DNA from: Rhodobium orientis | GTDB taxonomy: Bacteria; Pseudomonadota; Alphaproteobacteria; Rhizobiales; Rhodobiaceae | Length of the DNA stretch: 64,000 nt | Direction of reading: 5' to 3' | NCBI RefSeq assembly: GCF_003258835.1 | Contig: NZ_NPEV01000014.1 | Coordinates: 22,736-86,735 of the forward strand | Position numbers and translations under genes: made by a program | Shown: positions 1-10,248 of the stretch, in pieces | Numbering within the stretch: the first letter of the stretch is position 1 | Layout of the letters: every line of letters begins with the position of its first letter | The notes under the pieces: model-generated | Database searches by the model: none | What the model was told of the DNA's origin: nothing | Seen by the model: only the letters and a program-made list of their open reading frames with translations

Positions 1-37
1 TCGGATCAACTATCCGGCCGGCCGGCGGCAAAAAACC

Positions 38-67
38 AAAAGAAAGGGGAGGGCCATGGCCCTCCCC
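38..67 (-). terminator. Intrinsic terminator of the puf operon
   Basis: Positions 46-67 form a perfect 22-base palindrome with arms GGGGAGGGCCA and its complement. Read on the minus strand it is followed by a run rich in U (complement of 38-45 and the A-run at 30-35). It lies 44 bases past the pufC stop and should end the superoperon transcript. The symmetric arms leave almost no loop, so a shorter stem with an AUGG-type loop is the likely RNA form. Confidence 0.75.
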
Positions 68-111
68 GATTTGGTTGGGGGTCCGGGCGGCGTGGCGCCC
101 GGTCCCTGTCG

Positions 112-1254
112 TCAGTTGACCGCCAGTTGGGCTGACGTCGCGGCGGTGCCGGCGTCGGAGGTCTTGTCCTCTTCCATCGGCAGCAGCCGTTCGGTCTCGC
201 CTTCCTTCCAGGTCGTGAAGTCCGGCACGCCCGTGAAGGTCTTCGTGCCGAGGCCCTTCAGGTAGTCCTGCACCATCGGTGCGCCATAGAGCGGCTTCTG
301 AACGCCGTTGTGGCAGGTGGCGCAGTCGACCTTGAGGATGTCGCCCTCCGGACCGACACGGTTGGCCGGCATGACCGGGGTCATCGGCGCCATGTAGTCG
401 TTGTTGAGGGCGCGGGTCAGGCGGATGCCGTGCCAGGCGGTGACGCGCTGCGGCGGGCTCTCGTCCCAGTTGTCGAAGGCGCGGGTGTTGTGGCAGGTGA
501 TGCAGCCGACACCCAGTCCCTCGGACATGTGGATCATGAGGCCGAAGGTCCGCTCCGCGTCGGTCAGGTCGGTCTTGTTCGATCCGTTCGGCAGCGCCGA
601 CTTGGAGTGAACGAGAAGCGACTTGTCGCCGAGCAGGTAGTTGTCGAACCCGCCATTCGGCAACGCCGTATGGCCGGCCGTTTCCGCGACGATGTTCTGG
701 TCGGCGCGGTAGCCGAGATAGCCCGCCATCTTCGGGCCGAGATCGGTCGACCAGGTCTCCGGCGGGATGTTCTGGCCGCGGTGGCAGGTGTAACAGGTGA
801 CGCCCGTCTCCGCGACGTGGGTTTTCCAGTCCGCGTTGATGGCCTGGGTCATCTGCAGCATGCGCCGCGACACGACCTTGGTGTAGACCGCGTCGGAGGC
901 CAGGTTCTCCGGATCGTGACAGTAGTTGCAGTCATTGTCCGGAGTGGTCCACTGGGTGATGGCCATCATGAGCTGGTTGAATTCGTCCTCGGACAGATGC
1001 CCGAGAACCTGGACGTTCTCGTAGACGTCGCCGGCCTTCTGGCCTTCCGGATCCGGCTCATAGGGCACGCCCGGAACCACGTTGGCCTTGACCAGGACGG
1101 CTTCGTCTTCCTGGTCCTTGATGTCGTACATGCCGGTACCGCGATAGCCGATCTGCGTGACCGTCTGCGGCGGCAGATCCCAGTGCGGCATGATCACCAT
1201 CGCGACTGCCATCAGAACGGCGGCAGCGATAGCAAAGGGAATCCAGAGTTTCAT
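112..1254 (-). CDS. pufC: Photosynthetic reaction centre tetrahaem cytochrome c subunit PufC
   Basis: PufC sits on the periplasmic face of the reaction centre and re-reduces the special pair. The 380-residue product has four CXXCH haem sites (CNYCH, CYTCH, CITCH, CATCH), as expected for the tetrahaem subunit. The N-terminus ([20 protein letters not shown]) is a hydrophobic segment without a lipobox cysteine, so an uncleaved membrane anchor is more likely than the lipid anchor known from Blastochloris. The start at 1254 overlaps the pufM stop by four bases (ATGA), indicating translational coupling. It is the last gene of the superoperon. An upstream in-frame ATG at 1338 lies inside pufM and is not used here. 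Confidence 0.96.
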   Translation of the reverse strand: MKLWIPFAIAAAVLMAVAMVIMPHWDLPPQTVTQIGYRGTGMYDIKDQEDEAVLVKANVVPGVPYEPDPEGQKAGDVYENVQVLGHLSEDEFNQLMMAITQWTTPDNDCNYCHDPENLASDAVYTKVVSRRMLQMTQAINADWKTHVAETGVTCYTCHRGQNIPPETWSTDLGPKMAGYLGYRADQNIVAETAGHTALPNGGFDNYLLGDKSLLVHSKSALPNGSNKTDLTDAERTFGLMIHMSEGLGVGCITCHNTRAFDNWDESPPQRVTAWHGIRLTRALNNDYMAPMTPVMPANRVGPEGDILKVDCATCHNGVQKPLYGAPMVQDYLKGLGTKTFTGVPDFTTWKEGETERLLPMEEDKTSDAGTAATSAQLAVN

Positions 1255-2228
1255 TGTGCCGCTCCTGCAATAGACGGATCCACGACACCCGGGAAGACAT
1301 CGGGCAGCGGCGCGACGATGCCGTGCTTCATGCCCCACAGGTACCAGTTATCGACCACCGTACCTGTCAGAAGAATGCCGATCGCGCCGGTCAGCGGGGT
1401 CAGCACTGCGAACCACCAGGCCCAGCGGTGGATGGATTCCATCGTGGCGTTCCAGCCCATCGTCCAGCGCCAGAACAGGGCACCGCGTTCGGAAGCCGTA
1501 CCGCGGTCCGTGATCTGCTCCAGCTCGCGGTCGCCGCCATAGCGTCCGACCGAGAGCACCGTGCCGGCATGCATGGCGAACAGGAGGGCGGAGCCGTAAA
1601 GGAAGGCGATCGAGAGGGCGTGGAACGGGTTGTAGTAGAGGTTGCCGTAGCGGATCGAGAAAGCGGTCGTCCAGTCCAGGTGCGGGAAGATGCCGAACGG
1701 CACCGCCTCGGCCCAGCTTCCCATCATCAGCGGCCGGATGAAGCCGAGCGACAGGAACAGGAAGATCGCGGACGCGAACGCCCAGGCAACGTGGGTGCCC
1801 AGCTCGAGCTGGCGTGCGCGCACATACATGCGGGCCCACCACAGGAGGATGGACAGGGTCAGGAAGAAGCCGGTGATCTGCCACCAGCCGCCCTCGTTGA
1901 GGGGGGCAAGGATGGTCAGGCCGTACTTCGCCGGGGGCGGCTCAAGTCCCAGCCAGAAGAGCTGGCGGATGAACTGGATCGGGTCCCAGCCCACGGAGGC
2001 CAGCATGTTGAGGCCGATGATGGAAACGGCGATGGCGCCGAAGACGAGCGAGAAGAACCCGAGCGTTCCGAGGTAGATCGGGCCGATCTGCGCGATGCCG
2101 ATCTTGCCGATCCAGTACTCGAAGAACGGTGTTCCCCAACGCTTGCTGTCTCCCGGAGGCAGCGGCACGCCGGTCTCGGGATGTCCCCTGACCTGCACCG
2201 CCGTGAAGATGTTTTGATATTCGGACAT
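1251..2228 (-). CDS. pufM: Photosynthetic reaction centre M subunit
   Basis: The M subunit forms, with L, the membrane core that binds the special pair, accessory bacteriochlorophylls, pheophytins, quinones and non-haem iron. The 325-residue protein has five membrane segments and the family motifs [21 protein letters not shown] (special-pair and accessory chlorophyll histidines), FAMHAGTVL and ESIHRWAWW (iron-ligand histidines). Length matches the family (about 305-325). It starts 11 bases after pufL and overlaps pufC by four bases. Expression is likely boosted after processing of the upstream intercistronic hairpin. Confidence 0.97.
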   Translation of the reverse strand: MSEYQNIFTAVQVRGHPETGVPLPPGDSKRWGTPFFEYWIGKIGIAQIGPIYLGTLGFFSLVFGAIAVSIIGLNMLASVGWDPIQFIRQLFWLGLEPPPAKYGLTILAPLNEGGWWQITGFFLTLSILLWWARMYVRARQLELGTHVAWAFASAIFLFLSLGFIRPLMMGSWAEAVPFGIFPHLDWTTAFSIRYGNLYYNPFHALSIAFLYGSALLFAMHAGTVLSVGRYGGDRELEQITDRGTASERGALFWRWTMGWNATMESIHRWAWWFAVLTPLTGAIGILLTGTVVDNWYLWGMKHGIVAPLPDVFPGVVDPSIAGAAQ

Positions 2229-2239
2229 CGTGGATCTCC

Positions 2240-3085
2240 TTAGCTCCAGAAGGGCAGGTCAAGCCACCAGTTCCACCACTGCGGCCAACCCTTGGTCCAC
2301 AGCGGTCCGCTGATGACGATGCACACCGCACTCCAGAAACCGGCGTTGATTGCGAGCAGGAGGCCAAGACGGTGAATGCCGAGAGCGCCGATCGAGTAAC
2401 CGACGGCGTCGCGGAAGAACGTGTCTTCGTAATCGGCCACCTTGACGGAGCCGCGGACCTTCGGATCTTTCCGGGACCGGCCCGGGTTGGACGCCGAAAG
2501 GATCAGGCCGCCATGCATTGCCAGCGCCAGACACGTCGTAAAGAAGAACGTGATCGCCAGCATGTGGGCAGGATTGTAGTGGAAGTGCAGATATTGGTAG
2601 CCGACGTTCGACACCCAGTCGAGATGGCTGAAGATGCCGTACGGGAAGCCATGGCCCCAGGCGCCGAGCAGAACCGGGCGAATGACCACCAGCGTGAAAT
2701 ACGCGAAGATCGCCACGCCGAACGCGAACGGAACATGGTAGCCGATGCCGAGCTTGCGGCAGATTTCCACCTCGCGCAGGGCCCAGGACACGAACGCGCC
2801 GAGTGCGCAGATCGTAATGATCTGCCACAGGCCGCCTTTCGCGAGGGGGGCAAGGGCGAGGCCATAGCTGAGATCGGGCGGCGCAATCGAAATGCGCCAG
2901 ATATTCCACGTCGGGCCAAGCGCCGCGCCATAGAGGATGAGCGCCGTCCCGAGGATCGTGAAAAATGCGGTCGTTACACCGAAGAAACCAACGTAGAACG
3001 GCCCGACCCAGAAATCAAAAAGGTCTCCGCCGATCAACGTTCCTCCTCGGACACGATATTTACGTTCGAAGCTGAGTAGTGCCAT
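2240..3085 (-). CDS. pufL: Photosynthetic reaction centre L subunit
   Basis: The L subunit pairs with PufM in the reaction-centre core. Motifs seen are [20 protein letters not shown] followed by YNPAHM, carrying the chlorophyll-ligand histidines, and MHGG and GIHR carrying the iron-ligand histidines. There are five hydrophobic segments and 281 residues. Two ATGs occur in tandem (3088 and 3085); a GGAG lies four bases before the first and seven before the second, so the second is preferred. A 12-bp inverted repeat sits between it and pufA. Confidence 0.96.
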   Translation of the reverse strand: MALLSFERKYRVRGGTLIGGDLFDFWVGPFYVGFFGVTTAFFTILGTALILYGAALGPTWNIWRISIAPPDLSYGLALAPLAKGGLWQIITICALGAFVSWALREVEICRKLGIGYHVPFAFGVAIFAYFTLVVIRPVLLGAWGHGFPYGIFSHLDWVSNVGYQYLHFHYNPAHMLAITFFFTTCLALAMHGGLILSASNPGRSRKDPKVRGSVKVADYEDTFFRDAVGYSIGALGIHRLGLLLAINAGFWSAVCIVISGPLWTKGWPQWWNWWLDLPFWS

Positions 3086-3140
3086 CATTTTTCTCCACGC
3101 CGAATTGAACGGACGGGCGGCTTCCGTTGCTTGTCGGGGT

Positions 3141-3187
3141 CGCGACGGGCCGGCGGGCGCAAGGAACGCGCCAGACGGCCCGTCGCG
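3141..3187 (-). promoter_or_regulatory. puf intercistronic stem-loop between pufA and pufL
   Basis: A perfect 12-bp inverted repeat, CGCGACGGGCCG at 3141-3152 and its complement at 3176-3187, encloses a 23-base loop in the gap between the LH1 genes and the reaction-centre genes. In Rhodobacter a hairpin in this place protects the pufBA segment from 3'-to-5' decay, giving an excess of LH1 over reaction-centre transcripts. There is no U-run on the minus strand, so it is better read as an mRNA stabiliser than a terminator. The role here is inferred from position. Confidence 0.75.
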
Positions 3188-3199
3188 TTTGCATGCGCA

Positions 3200-3400
3200 C
3201 TATCCGATAAGCCGAAGAGGCTCCACAGGCGACGAGATGGACTGTTCAACCGAAGCGGCCTTGTAGGGGTTACCCTCGAGCCAGTTGAACTTCTCGGTGC
3301 CGAGCAGGATCATGTGGATCAGGATGGCGAGAACGAAAAGAAAAACGCTCAGAGCCACCAGGACCCGGCGAGGATCAAAGAGCGTCCAGATCTTATACAT
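3200..3400 (-). CDS. pufA: Light-harvesting LH1 alpha polypeptide
   Basis: This 66-residue single-pass protein is the alpha chain of the core antenna around the reaction centre. It has the [14 protein letters not shown] start typical of LH1 alpha, one membrane helix and the chlorophyll-binding His29 in [10 protein letters not shown]. The FNWLEG motif after the helix is also conserved. It follows pufB by 13 bases and precedes the intercistronic stem-loop. Length is slightly above the usual 52-60 residues because of a Ser/Pro-rich tail. Confidence 0.96.
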   Translation of the reverse strand: MYKIWTLFDPRRVLVALSVFLFVLAILIHMILLGTEKFNWLEGNPYKAASVEQSISSPVEPLRLIG

Positions 3401-3413
3401 GGCGTCTTCTCCT

Positions 3414-3632
3414 CTACGAGATCATCGGGATGAAAGTGGAGACCGCCTGGCCAACGTCGGAGAGCGACGCATAACCCTGCGGACCCGGGATCCACGGGCG
3501 CCACATCCAGGCCAGGAAATGCGCGATGATCGCGATCACCATGAAAATCACGAAGCCTTGGATGAAGAGCTTATGGAACTCCTGCGCCTCGCTATCGGAA
3601 AAACCCGAAAGCGTGCTGTTGTCACTGGCCAT
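3414..3632 (-). CDS. pufB: Light-harvesting LH1 beta polypeptide
   Basis: This is the beta chain of the core antenna. The 72-residue protein has an acidic N-terminus, the EFHKLF motif with His20, one membrane helix and the bacteriochlorophyll ligand His38 in [16 protein letters not shown]. Beta chains usually stop shortly after the WRPW motif; here about 20 more residues follow. A strong AGGAGGG ribosome site lies just upstream of the ATG at 3632. Confidence 0.96.
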   Translation of the reverse strand: MASDNSTLSGFSDSEAQEFHKLFIQGFVIFMVIAIIAHFLAWMWRPWIPGPQGYASLSDVGQAVSTFIPMIS

Positions 3633-3752
3633 AAGAATTCCCTCCTATTTACCAGTTCCGCGGGACCCCCACGGCGGGGTGTGCCTCCAGCCAGACCCGT
3701 CGGGACATGACCTTTGGCGGTTCTTGCCGGAGTGGATCCGGCAAACTCGTGG

Positions 3753-3992
3753 CTAGCGCATGAATGCGTAGCCGGCTGCGATCTGGGCGGCGCTCGTCGC
3801 CCTCGCCAGAAGCGAGGGGCGCTTTGCGTCGCCAAGATTTCGGTTGCGTCCCGGGTGCCGGATCAGAGCCATGAACGGTGCGGCGAGCAGGTACATGGCG
3901 ATGAAAACGACAACCACGACGTGATATTCGAGACTGTCCCTGAAGCCGAGCTTCGGTCCGCAGTCACGGCTTCTCGAACATCCGTAAGCCAT
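3753..3992 (-). CDS. pufQ: PufQ, bacteriochlorophyll-synthesis-linked protein of the puf operon
   Basis: PufQ is a short membrane protein encoded ahead of pufB in many purple bacteria and needed for normal bacteriochlorophyll formation; its exact role is unsettled. The 79-residue product has one hydrophobic segment (EYHVVVVVFIAMYLLAAPFMALIRH) and the expected place between bchZ and pufB. The start at 3992 is chosen because GGAGG lies about eight bases upstream; an in-frame ATG at 4028 lacks this. Assignment rests on position, length and membrane layout, as PufQ sequences diverge strongly. Confidence 0.75.
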   Translation of the reverse strand: MAYGCSRSRDCGPKLGFRDSLEYHVVVVVFIAMYLLAAPFMALIRHPGRNRNLGDAKRPSLLARATSAAQIAAGYAFMR

Positions 3993-4046
3993 TGTCAGTC
4001 CTCCAGTTTCCCCGAGCACCCAGCTCACGGGACGTGAATGCTTTCC

Positions 4047-5498
4047 TCAGGCTGCGCGCTCCGAAACACGGCTGCGTGCTGCCTCGACATGATGTTTCTC
4101 GACCCGCTCGTTGCCGTCGCGCCTTGCGTCGTCCTCGGCCGCGTCGCGCAGCCGCTTGGCGGCCGAAATCCGAACCAGCACCGGCTGCTTGGCGACCAGC
4201 CGGTCGAGTTCCGCCTTTGCCTCTTCCGCCCAGGCCAGTTCCCGGTGCTTGCGCGTCGGCGTCGCCTCCACCTTGTCGAGCTCGCTCGACAGCGGCAGGA
4301 TGTTGAACAGCGCATCGAACAGGCCGTTGCAGACTTCCTGGATGGCGTAGGTGGCGCCGGAATAGCCCATGAAGGGCGTTCCGGTGTGCCGGCGGATGAT
4401 CGCGCCCGGGAAGGACGCGGGAACGTAGATCGCCCTGGACCCGGTCTCGGCCAGGTACATGCGCTCGTTGTAGGAGCCGAACAGGATCAGCGGCGGCGTC
4501 TCGTGGATCGCCTTGCGGATCGACTGGTTGTCCGGCTTCACCCCGGCGCGCCGCTGGAACGAGAAGGCGCAGGGCATGCCGAGCTCGTCTTCCAGGAAAT
4601 GCCGGATGCCGCGCTCGTAGGTCTCGCTGGCGACGATCGCAAAGCTCGCCGTGGCGAAGAAGTCCTGGGTCACCGAGCGCCACAAATCCCACATCGGCTT
4701 CAGCGTCGTGTGCTTTTCCCGGGCGATGAAGGGCTGCGGGTCGAGGTCCAGCATCTCGCCGAGCGTTTCCAGGAACGCGGTCGTGGAATGGATGCCGATC
4801 GGCGCCTGCAGGTAGGGCCGGTCGAGCGCTTCGCATAAGAGGCGGCCGAACTCCCGGTACATGCAGATATTGACGTCGGCATTGGCCAGCTTGGAGACGT
4901 CCGCAAGGTGGCTGCCGAGCGGGAACACCATGTTGATTTCCGCGCCGATGCCTTCCACCAGGCGGCGGATTTCAGCCAGATCCGACGGCATGTTGAAGGT
5001 GCCGTACATCGGGCCGATGATGTTGACCCTGGGCGTCTCGCCGTCCTTGCGCGTGCGCTCCTTGACCTTGCCCTTCTTCGGGCCGTATTCGGTCCACAGC
5101 CACTTCAGGGCGCGGTCGGCGCTCTGCCACTGGTCCTCGTCGATGGTCCGCGGCAGGAAGCGCTGGATGTTGGTGCCTTCCGGCGTCACGCCGCCGCCGA
5201 TCATTTCCGCGATCGAGCCGGTGACGACCACGGCCGGCAGGTCCGGATCGAGGACTTCGCGAGCCCGCTTCATGGCGCCTTCGGTGCCGTGCTGGCCGAG
5301 CTCTTCCTCGCCGAGGCCGGTGACGACGATCGGCAATTCGTGCGGCGGCAGCGCGTCGGTGTAATGCAGCACCGAGGTCACCGGCAGGTTCTCGCAGCCG
5401 ACCGGGCCGTCGATGATGACCTGCAGGCCCTTGATCGCGGTGAAGGCGTAGACGGAGCCCCAGTAGCCACCGGCGCGGTCGAGATCGAGGATCAGCAT
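4047..5498 (-). CDS. bchZ: Chlorophyllide a reductase subunit BchZ
   Basis: BchZ with BchY forms the catalytic NB-like component of chlorophyllide a oxidoreductase, which reduces ring B on the way to bacteriochlorophyll. The 483-residue protein has the nitrogenase-like fold signature [20 protein letters not shown] with a cluster-ligand Cys near residue 35, and [16 protein letters not shown]. It overlaps the end of bchY by seven bases, consistent with coupled translation. pufQ follows 54 bases later, so the bch and puf genes form one transcription unit. Confidence 0.96.
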   Translation of the reverse strand: MLILDLDRAGGYWGSVYAFTAIKGLQVIIDGPVGCENLPVTSVLHYTDALPPHELPIVVTGLGEEELGQHGTEGAMKRAREVLDPDLPAVVVTGSIAEMIGGGVTPEGTNIQRFLPRTIDEDQWQSADRALKWLWTEYGPKKGKVKERTRKDGETPRVNIIGPMYGTFNMPSDLAEIRRLVEGIGAEINMVFPLGSHLADVSKLANADVNICMYREFGRLLCEALDRPYLQAPIGIHSTTAFLETLGEMLDLDPQPFIAREKHTTLKPMWDLWRSVTQDFFATASFAIVASETYERGIRHFLEDELGMPCAFSFQRRAGVKPDNQSIRKAIHETPPLILFGSYNERMYLAETGSRAIYVPASFPGAIIRRHTGTPFMGYSGATYAIQEVCNGLFDALFNILPLSSELDKVEATPTRKHRELAWAEEAKAELDRLVAKQPVLVRISAAKRLRDAAEDDARRDGNERVEKHHVEAARSRVSERAA

Positions 5499-7039
5499 CC
5501 CACGGCCTCCCCGTTGTCGACGGCGTTGGTCTGGCGCCTGGTCTTGGCCGCGTATTTCTTGCGGAATGCGGAGCGGTCGGCCGGAACGTCTTCCCAGACG
5601 CCGGCGGCATCGCCGGAGCCGACGCCCTCGAAGAACGCCGTCATGCGGTCGAAGCGCGGCTTGTTGGCGATCGCCCCGTTGACGATCTGCGCAAGCGAGC
5701 CGGCACCGGCGGGACCCATCAGCGGCCGCGCCGAGATCAGGTTGGTGAAGTAGAGCGCCGGCGTGGCGGCTTCCTTGGCGTGCTGCACCACCGGCGTCGT
5801 GCCGACGGCAAGGTCCGGCCGGAATTCCTCGAACGCCGCGATATCCTGCTCCAGCGAGGCGCGGTACTGCACATGGACGCCATGCGCTTCCAGCCAGGCC
5901 GCGTCGTCCGCCGAATGCGGCGTCTTCGGGCAGGCGGTGCCCACGTAGCGAAGGTCCGCGCCGCTTTCCACCAGCAGCCGGCCGACCAGCAGTTCCGAGC
6001 CCTCATAGCCGGAGAGCGTGATCCGGCCCGTGATCGGGGCGCCGGCAAGGGCGCCGCGGATTGCTGGAAGAATGCCGTTACGGGCGCGGTCGATGTCCTT
6101 CTGCGGCACGTTGGCGAGCCGCCCGACCGCCTCCATCCAGGCATTCGTTCCCTCATAGCCGACCGGTGCCGATCCGGTGATCGGACGCCCGGCCTTGGCG
6201 AAGGCGCGCAGCGAGGCGGTGTAGAATGGGTGAATGGCGGCAACGGCCACGCAGTCGAGGGCGGTGTACAGCTCACGCCATTCACGCACGGGCACCACTG
6301 TGCCGGCCGCAAGACCCATCGGCTCCAGAAGGGCGCCGATGGTCATCGGGTCGGCCGGGAACATTTCCCCGACCAGCGTCACGGTCGGCCGCTCTTCAAG
6401 GCCGTCTCGCGGTGCCTGGACCGGCCCGCTGCGGGCCTCCGTCAATGCGTATTCCAGCATGGCACCGCTGAGCGTGTCCTTGGCTTCCGCATGGGTGGGA
6501 ACGCCGAAGCCGGGCACGTCGATACCGACGATGCGCACGCCGTTGATCTCTTTCGGCAGCATCTGAAGCGGCACGCCGGAGGCCGTCGGAACGCACAGAT
6601 TGGTGACCACGATCGCGTCGTACTGCGCCGGGTCGGCCATCTGCTCGACGGCCTCGCGGATGTCTTCAAAGAGCTTGCCGGTGACCAGCGTCTCGGAGTT
6701 GAACGGCACGTAGCCGACCGGCCGCCGGGCGCCGTAGAAATGCGAGGTGAAGGTGAGGCCGTAGACGCAGCAGGCCGAACCGGACAGGATCGTCGCGACC
6801 CGGCGCATGCGCAGGCCGACGCGCAGCGAGCCGAAGGCCGGGCACATCGACTGCGGCCGGTCGTGCGGCCCCTTCGGATAGTCCTTCTCCAGGCGCTCCA
6901 TCACCTCGGCCTTGCCGGAAGCCATCGCCGCCGCCTTCATCTTTTCCGCACCCGCATGGCAGCCAAGGCCCTCCGCCTCCGGCGCATCCGCGGGAGTGGG
7001 GTCTGCTGTCTGACGGGCAAGGATGGCGTCGTCGGTCAT
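5492..7039 (-). CDS. bchY: Chlorophyllide a reductase subunit BchY
   Basis: BchY is the partner of BchZ in the chlorophyllide a reductase catalytic component, resembling nitrogenase NifD/NifK and BchN. The chosen product of 515 residues begins [19 protein letters not shown]. Iron-sulfur cysteines are visible in [11 protein letters not shown] and [12 protein letters not shown] longer frame reaches back to 7222 inside bchX but is not needed by homology. The start is eight bases after the bchX stop. Confidence 0.95.
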   Translation of the reverse strand: MTDDAILARQTADPTPADAPEAEGLGCHAGAEKMKAAAMASGKAEVMERLEKDYPKGPHDRPQSMCPAFGSLRVGLRMRRVATILSGSACCVYGLTFTSHFYGARRPVGYVPFNSETLVTGKLFEDIREAVEQMADPAQYDAIVVTNLCVPTASGVPLQMLPKEINGVRIVGIDVPGFGVPTHAEAKDTLSGAMLEYALTEARSGPVQAPRDGLEERPTVTLVGEMFPADPMTIGALLEPMGLAAGTVVPVREWRELYTALDCVAVAAIHPFYTASLRAFAKAGRPITGSAPVGYEGTNAWMEAVGRLANVPQKDIDRARNGILPAIRGALAGAPITGRITLSGYEGSELLVGRLLVESGADLRYVGTACPKTPHSADDAAWLEAHGVHVQYRASLEQDIAAFEEFRPDLAVGTTPVVQHAKEAATPALYFTNLISARPLMGPAGAGSLAQIVNGAIANKPRFDRMTAFFEGVGSGDAAGVWEDVPADRSAFRKKYAAKTRRQTNAVDNGEAVGC

Positions 7040-7047
7040 GGCTGGGC

Positions 7048-8055
7048 TCAGACCTCGTCGTAGATGACTTCGAGGGAGGGCTTGTTCAGCGTGGAGGCCG
7101 CGCACATGTCCTCCTGCGTCGCCGGAACGAGCGCGAAACCGGTCTCCGAATCCTCCGTATCGAACAGGCCGAGGAGTTCGTCCTGGCTGAGCGGCGTCGG
7201 CTGGGTCGGCGGGGCGACGCACAAGTTCTCCGACAGGGCCTCAAAGAGGGGCGCCCATTCGCCGCCGGGATAGCCGATGATCTGGTAGTTGGCGCTCTTG
7301 CGCCGGATATCCTCGTGCTGCGGGATCGCGGCAAGGACCGGAATGCCGGCGGCCTTGGCAAAGGCGTGCGCCTCGCCGGTGCCGTCGTCCTTGTTGACCA
7401 CCATGCCGGCGACGCCGACATTGCCGCCGAGCTTGCGGAAATACTCCACCGCCGAGCAGACATTGTTGGCGACGTAGAGCGACTGCAGGTCGTTGGCGCC
7501 GACAACGACGACCTTCTGGCACATGTCGCGGGCAATCGGCAGGCCGAAGCCGCCGCACACCACATCGCCGAGGAAATCGAGCAGCACGTAGTCGAAATCC
7601 CACTCGTGGAAGCCGAGCTTTTCGAGGATCTCGAAGCCGTGGATGATGCCGCGTCCGCCGCAGCCACGACCTACTTCCGGGCCGCCGAGCTCCATGGCGA
7701 AGACGCCGTCGCGCTTGAAGCAGACGTCGCCGATGGCGACCTCTTCGCCGGCCGCCTTCTTCTTCGAGGAGGTCTCGATGATGGTCGGGCAGGCGCGGCC
7801 GCCGAACAGGAGCGAGGTCGTGTCGCTCTTCGGATCGCAGCCGATCAGCAGCACCTTCTTGCCGAGCTGGGCGAGCATGTAGGAAAGGTTGGCGAGCGTG
7901 AAGCTCTTGCCGATGCCGCCCTTGCCGTAGATCGCGATGATCTGCGTTTCCTTGGTCACTTCGCCGGCCACCACGGGATCCGGATCGATCTCGGCTTCCT
8001 GGCGGAGCTGGTCGTCGATGGCCTCGATCGATGCCTTTGGCATGCCTTCGGTCAT
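7048..8055 (-). CDS. bchX: Chlorophyllide a reductase iron protein BchX
   Basis: BchX is the NifH-like ATPase that passes electrons to BchY-BchZ. The 335-residue protein has a P-loop GKGGIGKS at residues 44-51, the CDPKSDTTS switch motif and the 4Fe-4S cysteine region GRGCGGRG. The ATG at 8055 overlaps the bchC stop by four bases (ATGA). Length fits the family (about 330). Confidence 0.97.
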   Translation of the reverse strand: MTEGMPKASIEAIDDQLRQEAEIDPDPVVAGEVTKETQIIAIYGKGGIGKSFTLANLSYMLAQLGKKVLLIGCDPKSDTTSLLFGGRACPTIIETSSKKKAAGEEVAIGDVCFKRDGVFAMELGGPEVGRGCGGRGIIHGFEILEKLGFHEWDFDYVLLDFLGDVVCGGFGLPIARDMCQKVVVVGANDLQSLYVANNVCSAVEYFRKLGGNVGVAGMVVNKDDGTGEAHAFAKAAGIPVLAAIPQHEDIRRKSANYQIIGYPGGEWAPLFEALSENLCVAPPTQPTPLSQDELLGLFDTEDSETGFALVPATQEDMCAASTLNKPSLEVIYDEV

Positions 8056-8993
8056 GAGACGCTCCTCCAGTTCAGCACCATCTTCAGGCAGTCCGGATCA
8101 CCGAAGGCGATCTCATAGGCACGCGGCGCGTCGGCTGCGGCCATGCGATGGGTGATCAGACCGTCGAGGGACAAGGCACCGCTGTTGATGAGGCGGAGGA
8201 CCTCGCCGACGTTTTCCGGCTTGAATTCCGCCGCGATCCGAATCTGCGCCTCGCGCATGAAGGCGGGCGGAAACACGAAGCTGAGCGGCAGGTGGTAGAA
8301 GCCGGCAAGCGTGATGATTCCGTTCTGGGAAAGGTGCGGAATCACCTTGTCGAGAATTTCGTGGTCGCCGCTGGCGTCCAGGATCGACCGGTAGCCGGCA
8401 TTGCCGTCGCTGTCCGGCGCGATGACTTGGTATGGATGATCGCCCTCGCGGCGTTGCGGGTTGGCTTCCCAGACGACGGGGGCCGGATGGCCGAGCGCGA
8501 CGATGATCCGCGCGATCAAGCGGCCGAGCACGCCGTGGCCGATGATGAGTTCGGGAGCGCGCGCACCGCCGACGGCGATCGCATGGTGGGCGGTGGCGGC
8601 AAGCGCCAGAAGCACGCCCTGTTCGCCGAGCGAATCCGGCACCCGGTAGGTGCGCGAGCTGCAGACCTGGACCTGCGCGGCCGAGGCGCCGAAAAGGCCG
8701 TTGACACCCTCATAGCAGCGGGCGCCGGGCACGAACACCATGTCGCCGACCTTGCGGCCGGCGCCGTCGGGCGCGTCAGCAACGATGCCGACGGCCTCGT
8801 AGCCGGGCACCAGCGGGTACCCCATTCCGGGGAAGGTCGGCATAAGGCCTTGATAGAGCAGCTTTTCCGTGCCGGTGCTAATGCCGGACCAGAGAATGTC
8901 CACGACGATATCGCTCGGCTGACGCTGCGAAAGCGTCACCTCGGCAAGCTCAAGCGTGCATGGTTTGCTCAGTACGACCGCGGTTGTGCTCAT
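8052..8993 (-). CDS. bchC: 3-hydroxyethyl bacteriochlorophyllide a dehydrogenase BchC
   Basis: BchC oxidises the 3-hydroxyethyl group to the 3-acetyl group of bacteriochlorophyllide a. The 313-residue protein belongs to the medium-chain dehydrogenase family; LVPGYEAVGIVADAPDGAG marks the N-terminal GroES-like fold and a Rossmann region follows. The start at 8993 has GGAGG just upstream. A promoter with two PpsR boxes lies between this gene and crtF, so it is transcribed both from crtE and from its own promoter, as in Rhodobacter. Confidence 0.95.
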   Translation of the reverse strand: MSTTAVVLSKPCTLELAEVTLSQRQPSDIVVDILWSGISTGTEKLLYQGLMPTFPGMGYPLVPGYEAVGIVADAPDGAGRKVGDMVFVPGARCYEGVNGLFGASAAQVQVCSSRTYRVPDSLGEQGVLLALAATAHHAIAVGGARAPELIIGHGVLGRLIARIIVALGHPAPVVWEANPQRREGDHPYQVIAPDSDGNAGYRSILDASGDHEILDKVIPHLSQNGIITLAGFYHLPLSFVFPPAFMREAQIRIAAEFKPENVGEVLRLINSGALSLDGLITHRMAAADAPRAYEIAFGDPDCLKMVLNWRSVS

Positions 8994-9030
8994 AGGCCTC
9001 CACGCGGCTCCATTGACCGCGCCTCCCACA

Positions 9031-9074
9031 TGTCATCTTAGATTTACGTCAGTGCATGTCAACTTTAATTTACA
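9031..9074 (-). promoter_or_regulatory. bchC promoter with paired PpsR/CrtJ boxes
   Basis: A perfect TGT-N12-ACA box (TGTCAACTTTAATTTACA) lies at 9057-9074 and an imperfect one (TGT-N12-ACG) at 9031-9048, leaving eight bases between them. On the minus strand TTGACA at 9062-9057 makes a -35 and TAAGAT at 9040-9035 a -10 with a 16-base spacer, so one box covers each element. This is the arrangement known for the CrtJ-repressed bchC promoter of Rhodobacter capsulatus. Confidence 0.85.
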
Positions 9075-9080
9075 GCACTG

Positions 9081-10238
9081 TTAAGGGTGCGCGACAATGA
9101 CGCTGGCAAAAATCGGGCGCCGGGTCGTGCGCCACTCGATGCCTGAAAAACCTGCTTTTTCCAGCAATTCGGTCAGTTCCGCCGGCGACCGGCAGCGGCC
9201 CGATTTCATGGCAAGGAAATAGAAACTGAAGTAGGCCGCGGCCGACCCCGCGCCGCCCTCTGGTCCAGCCATCGGCTCTGCAATCAGAAGGGTGGCATCG
9301 CGGTGCATGGACCTGTGAAGGTTGCGAAGCAGCGCAACCACCGCGTCGTCGTCGTGGTCGCAGACGATTCGGATGAGGGTGACGAGGTCGGCGCCGAAGG
9401 GCAGGGGGTCGGAAAAGAAGTCGCCGGAATGGATGCTTGCCCTGTCCGCGAGGTCGGCTTTGGCGAATCGCTCCTCCGCCAGCGGTGCGACGGCCGGCAG
9501 GTCGAACAGCCAGAGCTGCGGCTTGCGGCTCCTGGCGCCGAGCGCCCTTAAAAACGCGCCGTCGCCGCCGCCGACATCGAGCACCACGTTGTGCCGCCCC
9601 GCCGGATAGGCAGACAACACCTCTTCGGCGACGAGGTCCTGGCTGAGGCCCATGAGGTCGGAATAGACGCCGGCGCCGGCATCGGTCACTTCGTCGGCGC
9701 GCCCGCCGGCATAGGCCCAGAAGTCGGCCGTCTCGGTGCGCCCGGCATTGCCGCTGAGCAGCGCAAGCGGGTCGGCGAGGTCGCGGTAGAGCATGGCGTG
9801 GTGGCGGATCATCGCCGCGATGCCCGCATTGCCGGCGACGACGGCGCCGAAATCGTCGAGCCGCCAGCGTCCGTCGCGGGCCTTGCGGATCAGCTTCAGC
9901 TCCGCCGCCGCGGTGGTGAGCAGGTTGGCGGCGCGGCGGTTGAGCCGGCACATGGCGGCGATCTCGGCCGTCGTTGCCGGCTCCGCCTTCAGCTTGTCAA
10001 AGAGGCCGAGTTCGACGCAGGAGAAAAGCACCTGGGAGTAGATGAACCCGGAGGTGAGGTCGAACAGCGCGCGCGTCTGGCCGGCGGCGATCCGTTTGAC
10101 GAAGGGCAGGCGCGCGGCAAGCGCCTGGAATCCGGGCCGGGCGACGAGACCGGACCGCCAGTCGCGCAGGCGATCGGCGAGGGAAGGCGTCGGCCGGGGC
10201 GGTCTTTCCGATGATGTCGAGATCGTCGTTTCCGCCAT
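9081..10238 (-). CDS. crtF: Demethylspheroidene/hydroxyneurosporene O-methyltransferase CrtF
   Basis: CrtF methylates the C-1 hydroxyl of carotenoids in the spheroidene/spirilloxanthin pathway using S-adenosylmethionine. The 385-residue protein has an N-terminal winged-helix dimerisation part and the SAM-binding motif VVLDVGGGDGAFLRAL. It starts 10 bases after crtE stops. The bchC promoter begins directly at its 3' end. Confidence 0.94.
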   Translation of the reverse strand: MAETTISTSSERPPRPTPSLADRLRDWRSGLVARPGFQALAARLPFVKRIAAGQTRALFDLTSGFIYSQVLFSCVELGLFDKLKAEPATTAEIAAMCRLNRRAANLLTTAAAELKLIRKARDGRWRLDDFGAVVAGNAGIAAMIRHHAMLYRDLADPLALLSGNAGRTETADFWAYAGGRADEVTDAGAGVYSDLMGLSQDLVAEEVLSAYPAGRHNVVLDVGGGDGAFLRALGARSRKPQLWLFDLPAVAPLAEERFAKADLADRASIHSGDFFSDPLPFGADLVTLIRIVCDHDDDAVVALLRNLHRSMHRDATLLIAEPMAGPEGGAGSAAAYFSFYFLAMKSGRCRSPAELTELLEKAGFSGIEWRTTRRPIFASVIVAHP

Positions 10239-10248
10239 GAGTTTCTTG

